Shown here piece by piece: positions 34,019 through 44,809 of a stretch of 64,000 nt of DNA (positions within the stretch are counted from its first letter, which is position 1; the number at the start of each line of letters is the position of its first letter). Under the pieces are notes generated by a model. The model made no database searches, was not told the origin of the DNA, and saw only the letters and a program-made list of their open reading frames with translations. Origin of the DNA: Cryptomeria japonica (lineage: Eukaryota > Streptophyta > Pinopsida > Cupressales > Cupressaceae); assembly GCF_030272615.1 (NCBI RefSeq), contig NC_081408.1, forward strand, positions 400,545,889 to 400,609,888, read 5' to 3'. The translations under genes and the position numbers were made by a program.

Positions 34019-35513
34019 ATGGATGCAATGGAAGAAGAGTTGCAGCAGATTGAGAAGAACAAGACTTGCGAATTAGTCCCTAGGTCCGCATACAAGAACA
34101 TCATTGGCACCAAATGGGTCTACCAGAACAAAATAAATGAAGAAGGTAAAATTGTTAGTCATAAAGCTAGACTTGTGTGCAAGGGTTACTCTCAAGTGGA
34201 GGGCATTGATTTTGAAGAAATATTTGCACCAGTAGCTAGACTAGAAGCAATTAGGTTGTTTCTAGCTTTTTCAGCCCACAAGGGTTATAAGGTATCAAAT
34301 GGATGTAAAATTTTACTTCCTCAATGGAAATTTGGAAGAAGAAGTGTACATGGAGCAACCAGAAGGGTTTTTGTTACATGGTGATGAAACCTTTGTGTGC
34401 CGGTTGAAGAAAGACGTGTATGGTTTAAAGCAGGCTCCTAGAGCATGGTATTCAAGGCAAGATAAGTACCTGAAGGAACAAGGATTCAAAAAGGGAAGTG
34501 TTGACAGAAATCTATACATCAAGGTAGTTGGAAACCACATGATCATTGGGGTTGTGTATGTAGATGACATCATTTTTTGAGGTAACAAGGACACTCTATG
34601 CAAGAACTTTCCTGATTAGATGAAAATAAAATTTGAGATGTCTATGCTTTGAGAGCTGTAATTTTTTCTTGGTTTGCAGGTCTCACAACAAGACAAGAGA
34701 ATTTTCGTCTCTCAAACCAAGTATGCTCGGGACATGTTGAAGAAATTCCAAATGGAAGATAGCAAACCGGTAAGTACTCACATGGTGACCGGATGCAAGT
34801 TGAGAAAGGATGATGAATCATCGATAGCGAATCAGACATTGTATAGATCCATGATTGGTAGTTTGTTATATCTTACTACTTCTAGACTAGATATAGTGCA
34901 GGCAGTATGCATGGTGGATAGATTTCAAGCTGCACCCAAACAATCACATGTAAATGCAGTCAGGAGGATATTCTGGTATATACAAGGGACACTTAATTAT
35001 AAACTATTGTATCCCAAGCAAGGGGATTTTATCTTGCATGCCTACATTGATGTTGATTGGGCGGGCTGCATTGATGACTGAAAGAGCATAAGTGGTGGTG
35101 CATTCTTCCTAGGTAATCAATTGGTCTCATGGCACAACAAGAAGCAGGATTATGTTTCTTTATCTACTTCTAAGGAAGAATATATTGTTGTTGCCACATG
35201 CTATTCTTAGGTGCTATGGATGAAGCAGACCCTCAAGGATATTCAAGTAGAGATGTCTAACCCCATTTCCATCCAGTTTGACAATTCCAATGCAATTAAC
35301 ATATCAAAGAATTCGGTTATGCACTCAAGGACAAAGCATATTGCCATCAAATATCATTTTCTCAGGGAGAAGGTGGCAGATCAAGAAGTCAAGGTAGAGT
35401 ATGTCCCTATAGGTGAACAAGTGGTTGATATATTCACCAAGCCTCCATCGATAAACACTTTTGAGTATCTGAGACACAAGTTAGGATTGGTGTCACCTGC
35501 TTCATGTACTTAA
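34019..35513 (+). pseudogene. pol: Copia 1 reverse transcriptase and RNase H
   Basis: RT starts [16 protein letters not shown], then [34 protein letters not shown], a frameshift near 34290, [31 protein letters not shown] and VVYVDDIIF (catalytic YVDD at about 34557-34568). Stops follow near 34580 and 34650. The thumb/RNase H part has YLTTSRLDIVQAV, HAYIDVDWAGCIDD, SLSTSKEEYIVVA and IQFDNSNAINISKN, with D, E and D kept. It ends GEQVVDIFTKPP and SFEYL-like sequence at 35513. Three stops and one frameshift at least. Confidence 0.92.
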
Positions 35514-35941
35514 ATGTGTATTAATATTTATGGTTCGGGGGGAATTCATTTTAAAATATCCTATCTCTTAGACCATATGCTGGACATGGGGGGAGATTAG
35601 GTGTTTATGATGCAGTACTAGCATGCTTGAACTTTTGGGTGTACTGGAAGAACAAACTACAAAAGAAAGAAATTATTGTAGGAATACCCAAGAGAATTTC
35701 ATGATTACGGGAACCTACTTTCCCAATTTGTAGCACTCATAGTACAATCACATTTGATTCTTATATGCTACTGGTTGAGTAGATAGTGGTCAAAGGGGGA
35801 GAATACACTATATAACCAGTGGAGCATGAATTAGATGGAAGGATGCCCCAACCCTTTGTCATTGTTGTCAAAGGAGGAGAATGGTCCAATGGGTTGGGTG
35901 AAGAAATAGAGTGTGTTGACATCAATGCCAAAGGGGGAGAT
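35514..35941 (+). other. Copia 1 3' untranslated region with repeated polypurine tracts
   Basis: Purine runs occur at 35791-35802 (AAAGGGGGAGAA), 35870-35881 (AAAGGAGGAGAA) and 35931-35941 (AAAGGGGGAGA), each after a TGTCAA or TGCCAA. Only the last abuts the LTR and must be the true priming tract. Confidence 0.75.
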
Positions 35942-37593
35942 TGTTAGCATTATGTTGTCATTGATGTCAACCGGCATGAAATCGTCACCGGTGAGTAAGT
36001 AGTGGTGACCAATATGGGTGAAGTAAGTAATGGTTTCAACCGGTATGAAGGATGGAGTATGTAAGTAGACAGAAAAGGTAAAGCAGGACCACCGGTGAGC
36101 AAGCAAAGAAGCAAAGAAGAATAGAGGGATGTGATCACCGGAATACAGAAAGAAGTATAAAGTAGTTGGTAAATGGACTTAGTGGATGAACCAGCATATT
36201 TGATGGAAGGCCAAGTTGATCCACTGGCAGAGAAGAGTTCAGCAAGTTTGAAGGTCCATCAGTGAAGTTAGGTTATACCAGTAAGGTGAGTTGAACTGAT
36301 AGTATGTCTTGTTCGGTGAAGGATGTCAAACCAACTTTGCAGTCTGAGCATAGGTGGATATCGACAAGGATGATAGGTGGACAACAGGTGAAGGACACGC
36401 AAAGGTCAGTGAAGTATTCATCGATGTAGTAGTTTGACGAGTAGGTCGACATTAATGAAGAACCTGCAAATCAAGGAATGATGGTATGATATTGCGGCTT
36501 GAGGAAGATAGAGAGGCAAGATGATTGATCTGATTCTACAAGACAATCTGATCCTTGTGATCGTTGGTCGAAGGAAACAACTTAAGCATTAATGGTGATG
36601 TATAGAGAAAGGTAAAAAAGCATGTTGCAGACGTCCAAAAATAGAAAACATGCATTGAAAGGTAAGGATATAGCAGTGTTGATTAACATGATGCAGATCA
36701 TCATTTTAGAAAAGCAGATTTGATCAGATTTGATATAGATTGAGTTGGTACAGGAAAACTCTAGCATGCCACCGTTTGAATGTTGCTTTTGGCGGGAACC
36801 CTCACATATAAGTATGTGAACTTGAGACTGAATATTTTGATGCCAGATGCAAGTTGAGAGTAAGAAGAGAGCTCGAGAAAGAAGAGAGACTATCTGCCTA
36901 AGAGTTATTTTATAAAGAGTTAGAGTGTGGAGCTAGCAGGATGAACCGGTTAGAGGTTCTAACTAGCAGGGATAGAGTAATTGGTAAACTGTTATAATAT
37001 TATCAGTCAAGTGTACTGGTAGAGATTGTATGGTTAAGAAAACATCCAAGTGTGATACTATGTAGGGTGAGGTTCTGAGAAAGAGAAGAGAGGCAGAGAG
37101 TAATCGGTAAGAGATCAAAGAGAGAAATCTGATAACTGGTAGAAGAAGGACCGGTGAAATAGAGGAAGGTGATAATAGGCAGACATCAGTTGATTAGGTG
37201 TTGCAAAAATCATTTGCAACTAGGTACTATCATTGCATTAAAATTGTATTTCACTATATTACACTGAGTTGGTTCTTGGTGCATGGGTTGGTGCTCCTTG
37301 GGTTGGTGCCCTAAATCATTTGTAACCTGTTGTTTCATTGTGAGGCTGGATTGGACTAGTAGACTCCAACAGCATTTCTCATCAAGGTTTTTCCCATATA
37401 GGTTTTTCCTCATACATCTGGTGTTGTGGGTTATGCATTTGTGTTTTTGCCTCTTTCCATATCCTCACATATCTTATCGGTTTGATTGCTTAGTGTTTAG
37501 GTTGTTAACCGATACTTAAAGCTTGGTTTAAAGAGAAAAGATTTCTAGGAACCACTTATTCACCCCTCTCTCAATGGTACATTTTTTTTAACA
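35942..37593 (+). mobile_element. 3' LTR of copia 1
   Basis: Starts TGTTAGCATTATG directly after the polypurine tract and ends TTTAACA, with a close match to the 5' LTR and a single minisatellite unit. Confidence 0.9.
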
Positions 37594-37598
37594 GGTTC

Positions 37599-38462
37599 AA
37601 AGTTCCCCACTAGGAATTCACTAGTGATGCTTCATTTACAAGCCTTTTTGGTGGTGAAGGAAGCTTATTTTAATTCCTTGTAGCATAGTCATAGATAGTA
37701 TTTGGATACGGCCTCCTTGGAATATCTTTGTAAGGAGAAGAGAATACACCTTGATATATTTTATTCTTGAGGGCAAGCAGCTCATTAGCCAACCTTTGCA
37801 CCATGAGATTTGTTCTACCGGTAGTAGATGATTCCAAATAAAAAAATTCTCTAGACCCATTTAGCTCTATCTTTATCTTACCTACAAGGATAAGATCATC
37901 TTCAATGTCAATTGCTAAGGTTTGTGCAGTTGCAAGGTCTCTCCAAACTATCCTTCTCAACAAGAAACTCACCTCGAGCAATTGAACATTGATGAAGAAG
38001 CACTTCAAATTTTCAATAGTGGGTTAGAGCCACTATTGGAATTTTGTTACATAGCTTGTTAAATTTAGCCACAAACCCCTGCATGGGAACGTTCTTGTGG
38101 CTCTTTTGCATTTGAGTCAACTATGCTAACATTGCATGGGCATATTTTGTAGTATTGAACCTCTCTTCAAACTTTGTTATGAGTGTTTTCTAATTGGTAA
38201 TGGTTTGTGGTGCAATATGGTAGAACCAGTCAATAGTAGCACCTTGGAGTGTTTCAATAAATATTCTTATTGAAACATATTCATGTTCCACACCAAGAAC
38301 ACCACATGCAATCTAAAAATTAGCAAGATGTTTTTCTAGATATTATTTTCCATCCTCGTAGAACTTGGGAATATTCTTTCATGAGCCATCAGAAAGAGCA
38401 TGTAGAGGTGGAGTTAGATTCAATGGACCAAAAGCATTCCCCCAAGGACCTTGGGCAGCCAT
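37599..38462 (-). pseudogene. gag: Gag of the gag-only gypsy element
   Basis: The minus-strand ATG at 38462 gives MAAQGPWGNAFGPLNLTPPL, then NIPKFYEDGK, YLEKHLANF, IETLQGATIDWFYHIAPQ and LITKFEERFNTTKYAQ, the core of the gypsy retrotransposon Gag capsid. After a frameshift near 38010 it continues NVQLLEVSFLLRRIVWRDL and TTGRTNLMVQRLANELL. Six or more stops, mostly TAG/TAA/TGA where Trp, Gln or Arg would fit, show decay. No zinc knuckle was found. Confidence 0.85.
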
Positions 38463-38574
38463 TTTACATGTCCTTGGTGAAAGCTTAACAAATTACAAGA
38501 AAATAAATTACAATGAATAGGATACTAGTATACTTCAACCAAAAGCATGAGGACTTTGGATGTGTATCACATTT

Positions 38575-38594
38575 TCCCAACAGAGTTGTCAAAA
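38575..38594 (-). promoter_or_regulatory. Primer binding site of the gag-only gypsy
   Basis: The minus strand reads TTGACAACTCTGTTGGGA just after the LTR end. It resembles TTGCCGACTCTGCTGGGGA, a primer-site form I know from plant gypsy elements, with C-to-T/A changes. The assignment is tentative. Confidence 0.5.
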
Positions 38595-38600
38595 AACAAT

Positions 38601-40388
38601 TGTTTGAAAATTTTGTAAACTGGTGAAGTTGACAAAATTGTGCTTTCAGCCACAGTACGTGAGATTAAATATCTCCTAATTATAAGGGAAGGCTCCTCCT
38701 TTTTCCTACTACTCTCCTCTACTTAGAACAAAACTCTAACTATGAATCCTAATTTAAAATTGGGTGGTACATCATCTTATTCTCTTTTTTAGAATAGATG
38801 TTATTCTTTTCTTTTTTTTCATAAAACAAGTTACAATTAGAGAAGTAATGATTAAGATAAATTCAAAGTTACTATGGAATAATTAAAAGTATACTAATGG
38901 TAAATACAAATAACAAGAAGCAAAGTTTCCATGAAAGCACAAAGTCTTTTGTTGCTTCCCCGGGATGAGAAAATACTACTTAAGCACAAAGTCTTCAAAA
39001 CACTATAATCCTATCAACCTTTGACAACTAACTTCTGTAATCCAAAATGGCTTTCCAAGATAACAAGACAAAGAACAAAGTCTTTGTATTGATACCCAAT
39101 TAAAATTTTATAAGCTTTTATCTTAAATAGCAAAATAAATCTCAAAGTCTTTAAATGGCTATCGCTATACTATTCCTACCTTACAAATGTTGAGATGTAA
39201 CACAAAGTTTACAAGATAAAATTTGTTCTACTCTTTGAAAATACTTTTCCACGATGCTTTACTTAATCAAAACAAGATTCTACAATAAGAATGACGTAAG
39301 AACCCTCTCACCATAGACCAAAATGAATCCAACACAAAGTCTAAATGCCAAATATGTCTTCTTATTTGTTCAAGTTTGCAAAATAACAATATGAACTCAA
39401 ATTTTCACTTTGCTCTTCACTTCAACAGTTTTGTTGCATAAAATTAAAGATGAAAATTATAATGAGAACCCTCATATATATAGGAGAGGGGCAATGAGTA
39501 AAATTAGGAAAAGCCTCAACTACCTATGAATAAGTCAAAATTAGAGTTCAAATTGACTTAGAACGTGTGCAATCCTACATTTAAAACTATATATACAAAA
39601 TGACACCTGAAGTGTCAATTGGAATTACAAAAGGACACTAAACTAGAAATGCATAAAAATGAATAAATGTCTGGATCTCATTTTGAACATCATCATCTCC
39701 ATTTTTCTCTAGTAAATCTTCATATTGTTGCAAGGTAGCCTGTATTTCAGAGCCATCTAGTTGAAATGTGGGGAATTTGGCATCTGGAGTGGTGCACTAC
39801 TGATTTGAAGAATTTCTGGAGTGGTGCACTACTGATTTGAAGAATTCCCAGACTTGGACAAAAAAGACCAAAAATTGTAAATAGGCGTTACTTTGGTGTA
39901 ATTCGGGGTTATAAACATGAATTACACCAAGAAGGGTGACTTTGGTGCAATTCGGGTTTATAAACTCAATTTACACCAAAAGGGTGACTTTGGTGCAATT
40001 CGAGTTTATAAACTCGATTTACACCAAGAAGGGTGACTTTGGTGCAATTCGGGTTTATAAACTCGATTTACGCCAAGAAGGGTGACTTTGGTGCAATTTG
40101 GGTCTATAAACCCAATTTACACCAAGAAGGGTGACTTTAGTGCAATTTGGATATATAAACCCGATTTACACCCAAAAAAAAACTAACTCCTTAAAACACA
40201 ATATATTTGTCATTTTTTTAGATTGACAAATTGAGACTCAAATCAAGATGATTTCTCAAGAGCCTGAATACACATGAGGGGGTTTGACAAGCGCCTCGAC
40301 AGGCATGCTTAGAGGGTGTGGTCTATTAAACAGACAAATTTTGTAGGGGTTATCCCATAATTTGAGCAAGCCAAAATTGAGGATAACA
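38601..40388 (-). mobile_element. 5' LTR of the gag-only gypsy (uninterrupted copy)
   Basis: 1,788 bp, TG on the left and ACA on the right (plus strand), followed by the target copy ACACT (40389-40393). It carries the empty site for the TIR element near 39068. Confidence 0.9.
39888..40174. repeat. Palindromic 48-50 bp minisatellite, six units
   Basis: Same unit as 27931-28266, with one unit fewer. Individual units differ between the LTRs. Confidence 0.9.
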
Positions 40389-40393
40389 ACACT

Positions 40394-41584
40394 CAAAGAA
40401 GAGTGAGTGTCTTTAATTGTTCTCTACTTATTTCTTCTTCAGCTTCATCATCAGTAGCAATGTTAGCAATTTTTTTCTTCAAATGAATCAGTCATCAGGA
40501 TAATGCAATGTGTCAACAAGCTCCCACTTTTCAATCCAAGTCGAACAAGCCAGCAAGGGACTTCAGCAATATAGCGATTATATGTGCATTCCCTCTCTTT
40601 TATGCAAGTATTTTTGTCTCATGTACATGTAAAGATTCTTTTGGCATATCCGATTGTAAGGCAATCAAATTTTGACACATGTGCAATTGGCCTAAAGCCT
40701 ATTTTTCTCCTTAATTCTTTATAAGAAGGAATTCAAGTCCATTTGCAAGGGTTCTGAGATTCAAAACTTTGTAACTAGATGGGTAGAATAGCGAGTCATA
40801 AGTTTGAGTAATAGAATGTTAGCATTTTGCAGTTTCTGAACTATTTTCTCATGGAATGTATCAATCATGTTTAAAGATCAGTAAAAATTATGACAAGTTG
40901 TTTCATGTTCTTGTTTTCTTATTTCATATTTATTTTTTGTGTTAAGGACAAAAATATTTCTCTACAATTTATATTGTGGATGTGAGATGTACTTGCAGGT
41001 TCTTTCTAAGAGAAGGATTAAATTATATAGGTATTTTTCAGTGAATTGAGGAACATAATAGTGATCTATAAGTAGAACTTTTGATGGTTTATAGTCCATC
41101 ATTTGTGTTGGGCATAAATATTTGAGGTCTAATTGGTTGAGTCTTTTAAATTTCATGGAGATGATTAGAATTGTAGCATCCTAACTTTATTGCTTAGATT
41201 AGGCACCGATCATTGAAGATTCCAAGTGAATTTCAGACACCACTTTAAAATAATTTTGATCTCGATTTCCTTTTTTGTTTGTAAGAGTAGGAGTATGCAA
41301 GAATTTGTTCCTAATTATGCATGAAAGTGTTAAATAACTTTGAACTGAGCCAATCTGGAGTAAATGCATGCATTCTAGTTAAAATGTGTTGGGAATAAAT
41401 ATGTGTTATTGCAATATCAGTTCAGTCTTTTACAAATTATTTAAATATTGCAAAGGGTCACCCCTAGGTCCTGAAGAGCCTAAAGTGCAAGAGATCATTC
41501 AATATTTAATTGAGATCTAATTCGTTGGCCACTTATATGAGTTCCTATGATTTCTTGCAGAGCCTAAAGTGTGGGGGATCATTC
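40394..41584. other. Right end of insertion E
   Basis: About 1.2 kb with no coding frame above 65 codons. It should continue the sequence broken at 15477, but I could not follow the unknown ORF into it. A 27-base motif, AGAGCCTAAAGTG then GATCATTCAAT, occurs near 41476 and again at the very end (41560), so the terminus is duplicated internally. Confidence 0.5.
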
Positions 41585-42400
41585 AATCAGTTGGAAACTC
41601 CAACACATTAGAATCACCATCATCTAAGGACTTATCTGTGGAAGTATCGGTACCCTTTTTCTTGTTTCTATACTCCTTCACAGTCCCTCTTTTACCATAA
41701 TTCCAAAACTTTGCTCTTTTTGGGGGTCTTAGAACATCCTTTTGACTTATCCTTCTTTTTATCCCCTTTAGGCCCTTTCTCCTTAGGAATTCCTCAAACA
41801 TGCAAGGCATCTTGGCGGATGGCATTTATGGTGTTTCTCCTCTTCTAAAAGAAGTATGGGAATCACATTGTCCATCTTAGGCTCTGAACCACCACTACTT
41901 ATGGCAGTAATTATATTTTCCAAAGAATTAGGCAAAGCACAAAGCAGAAGAATATATTTATCTTCATCTTCAATACTAACATTTATTGATGCAATTTGAC
42001 TTAATATCAAATTAAAAGCATTCAAATTTTCAGCAATAGAATCACCATCCCTCATTTTCAAAGAATACAAATATATTTTTAGATAAAGCTTGTTAGAAAA
42101 ACTTTAACTTTGATAGATATCACATATTTTCCTTCATAGCTTATATGTAGTACCTTATGTAAAGACATTCAAGAGGACACAATCTATGAGACACAATTGA
42201 ATGGTTCCCCTTGCCTTCTTGTATAAATTTTTCCACTCATCATCTGTCAAGAAAGAATCCTCTGGCTTCTTTTCTTCTGAAACTGGCAGCCACTGATCTC
42301 TATCTTCTAAAAGATCCTCAACTTTAAAATTCCACATCTTGTAACAAGTGTCATTTAGCTTCTCAATATCTTGATGAGAAGTGGAGGGAATGGTATACAA
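41585..42400 (-). pseudogene. gag: Ty1/copia gag, first half of the split element
   Basis: The minus strand gives TSHQDIEKLNDTCYKMW, FKVEDLLEDRDQWLPV, DDEWKNLYKKARGTIQL, a frameshift near 42100, then MYSLKMRDGDSIAENLNAF, LPNSLENIITAISSG and a knuckle reduced to FWNYGKRGTVKEYRNKKK (Cys and His lost). It is the Gag of a Tork/Tnt1-like element. The frame ends at the AATCA target site (41585-41589) and continues at 8856. Confidence 0.88.
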
Positions 42401-42505
42401 CCTTTCTAAAATCTACAAAAAACCCTACAAAACAAAAGCTTCGAGTACAACAAAAAACCTTCAACACTTATAGAGAAATGTGTCCATCTCTCAACAACAC
42501 CATTA

Positions 42506-42517
42506 GCTCTTATACCA
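42506..42517 (-). promoter_or_regulatory. iMet-type primer binding site of the split copia
   Basis: The minus strand reads TGGTATAAGAGC, two bases after the LTR end at 42520. Confidence 0.8.
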
Positions 42518-42519
42518 AA

Positions 42520-43305
42520 TGTTGTAAAACAAGGTGAAGAAATATTTCAATATGAACTTTAAATTAATATTATTGCAAATCTAAAACTAAAGATAAACCC
42601 TTAACAAAGTGATTGCAAAATCAAAACAAGAAGAAAACCATAACCCACGAAACACCAGATTTATGTGGAGAAACCCTTTCAGGAAAAAACTCCACCACAG
42701 AAAGAGAGGTAAGTATATTACTAATCAAATGAAGATTATAATAGAAATGTACTTCTCTTTTAGATCTTTGTAAAATCCGGCAGCACTTCGTCATCCTGGA
42801 AACCGAACAAGATTGAATGAATAAATCTAACTCAAGGCCCCAATTTCTAGAGATTCATGACATTGAATACCACCATGGTATCACCAAACAATAGGCTACA
42901 AAACCACCTAGAAAAACTCACATGTATCTCATTGAAATGAGTCAAAAACACCCAAAAATAGCCTCTTACTAATGCTCTTACGGTTGTCATAAAGCAACTT
43001 TCATGCATGGGCACTTGCATAAGGATTTTGTCATAAATATCAATAATTACTATCATAGCTATCATAGATGCTCTTACAACCCCTTACAATTGTTCAACCA
43101 CCTCAAAATAGAAGCTTCCAAAAGGTGTCACCTAGCTATTTTGTCCTCTTCCTCGAAGACAAATAGTAAAAGTAGCTCGCTAATATATGATCTCTTTCAC
43201 CATCATTGGTTAAATGGTTTAACCTCTTATGGGTAAATTACATAAGATATTAAGAAAATAATAAATTAAAGGATTTACAAGGTTGATGACACCTAAATCC
43301 TAACA
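42520..43305 (-). mobile_element. 5' LTR of the split copia element
   Basis: On the minus strand it starts TGTTAGGATTTAGGTGTCATC-like sequence and ends TTTTACAACA, about 786 bp. It contains the GTGGAGAAACCC...GGAAAAAACTCCACCA block shared in form with other copia LTRs here. The 3' LTR is not in the window. Confidence 0.8.
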
Positions 43306-43433
43306 ACGTAGCATGTTTGAAATATTTGTTCTTGCTTTGAGCATTTGTGTTAAGTATTAAACACTTATGGCAACATCATTATAGTATGAGTCATATTTGA
43401 CTTTGTGTTGTAATGCATCTCTAATATGAATTA

Positions 43434-44715
43434 TGTTAGATTTGTATGAATGTTGTCATTGTTGTCATTGATGTCAAACCCAATGATCCAGTTAGGATCA
43501 GATTTAGCATATGTTGAAAAGAAGTAATAATGACTAGATAATGTATATAATAAGTAGAGTAGTGATATTGAATAGATATTGAGCAGCTAAGTATGTATGA
43601 TCTACTCGAGTTATTTCCAGAAGATCCTCTTCTTTGGAATCTTGTATTTTTCTTATCATGGTTTGTATCCAATTTTTGTATCAGTTGTGTCAATTGAATT
43701 GTTATTTGAATGTTTGTATTGCATTATGATTTAAGCTCCAGAATCTGTGGCATCTATATCTTGAAGTTGGAAGTTGTTATGTTTGTAATTTGTGCTTATG
43801 GGTCTAGTAGAACCTTGTTTTGTCCCGATATTTAAGGTGTGTGTTTCGGTAATTGAAGCATGTGAAGGAAGCGTGTAGAAGATCAGTGAAGGCCGAATTG
43901 GTTACCCTATTTTGGTCAAGGCTTTATTGGATAATGTGTTGATCTGTGTGATGCATTATTGTGTAAACCATTTTCTGTTTACATGACATATTATCTCGGT
44001 GTATGTGCTTACTTGTATATATATATAGAAGATATGTGGATGTGTGGTGTGAGATAAATAGTAGAGTATAAAGTGTGTCAGTGACAGAGTACTGGTATGC
44101 AAGGTATGTGAGCAAGAAGAGCAATAGCAGTATGTGAGCAGTATGTTGTGTGAACAGTAGAGTATGATGTATGTGTAAGAGTGAAGGTGAATGTGGAATA
44201 GTGCGAGTGCAGATGATGTTGCAGGTATATCCCTTATCGAAATTGCTGCAAGCAATTGACAGAGTGCAGATAGTGTTGTAGTAATCCCTTACTGGATCGG
44301 CTGCAAGCAATTGTGGACAGATTGGAGAGATCCCTTACCGAATCTATTGTGAGTTGTGATTTCTTATCTAAGCTTACCTTGGAACTAACCTCATGCATTT
44401 GGAGATGAAATTTTCCTCAGTTCACTTATTTCTATTGCAGTGAGCATTTTGGCAGTGAGCCACCCTTTTATAAACACCATATAACTAGTTATATTATCTT
44501 GAGAGTTAACCCTCTCCATGGTTTTTCCCATTTGGTTTTTTCACATATAAAATTTGGTGTTCATTTTGCAGCTATGTTGTTTACTTATTCTGTATTTGTT
44601 GATCCATGTTGATGAGATTATTTGCTTAAGTTTATTTATCAGAAAAAAAAATTAAAGTGTGGGAATACAGATTCATCCCCTCTATCAATATTTTGATCCA
44701 TTCAACTATTCAACA
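43434..44715 (+). mobile_element. 5' LTR of element X
   Basis: Matches 50882-52178 throughout, including GTTGTCATTGTTGTCA near the start and CCCTCTCCATGGTTTTTCC near the end. A TATA-like run TATATATATATAGAAG is at about 44014. Confidence 0.9.
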
Positions 44716-44717
44716 AT

Positions 44718-44729
44718 TGGTATCAAAGC
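44718..44729 (+). promoter_or_regulatory. iMet-type primer binding site of element X
   Basis: TGGTATCAAAGC, two bases after the LTR end. Confidence 0.85.
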
Positions 44730-44809
44730 TTGGTCACTTATTTGCTAGCTTAACCGCTTGAGGGAGATCCTTGTTGGATAACTCATAGCACCGATAAGTA
44801 TGACCAAAG

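Larger units (their letters stand above)
29584..37593 (+). mobile_element. Full-length decayed Ty1/copia element (copia 1)
   Basis: LTRs 29584-31305 and 35942-37593 start TGTT(G/A)GCATTATG and end ACA. Internally gag, protease, integrase, RT and RNase H follow in copia order. Flanks are GGTTA (29579-29583) and GGTTC (37594-37598), four of five bases equal. Removing the element rejoins the minus-strand gypsy frame. Many stops and frameshifts show it is old. Confidence 0.92.
15483..40388 (-). mobile_element. Gag-only Ty3/gypsy element with three later insertions
   Basis: Direct LTRs lie at 15483-28471 (interrupted) and 38601-40388. The five bases before (15478-15482) and after (40389-40393) are both ACACT. 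On the minus strand the LTRs start TGTTATCCTC and end in ACA. The 5' LTR is the right copy, followed by a primer site (38575-38594) and a gag (38462 downwards). After removing the insertions the internal region is only about 2.1 kb, with no protease, RT or integrase, so this is a non-autonomous gag-bearing element that needed pol from another. Confidence 0.88.
8857..41584. mobile_element. Insertion E: 32.7 kb unit of uncertain class splitting a copia element
   Basis: The five bases before it (AATCA, 8852-8856) recur immediately after it (41585-41589). Removing the insert and one copy joins the copia gag (VLEFPTD) and protease (SLFISANSMSNDSWLL) in one frame. It starts TGTTAGGACTATC and ends GGGGGATCATTC(A). 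With a CA end the duplication is four bases (ATCA). I see no LTR pair and no inverted repeats between its ends, which is odd for a 4-5 bp duplication. Its own sequence is 8857-15477 and 40394-41584, minus one solo LTR. The rest is later insertions. Confidence 0.75.

Noticed and set aside
43924-44310. 128-codon minus-strand frame, repeated at 51363-51737
   Set aside because: Antisense frames in the duplicated LTRs of element X.
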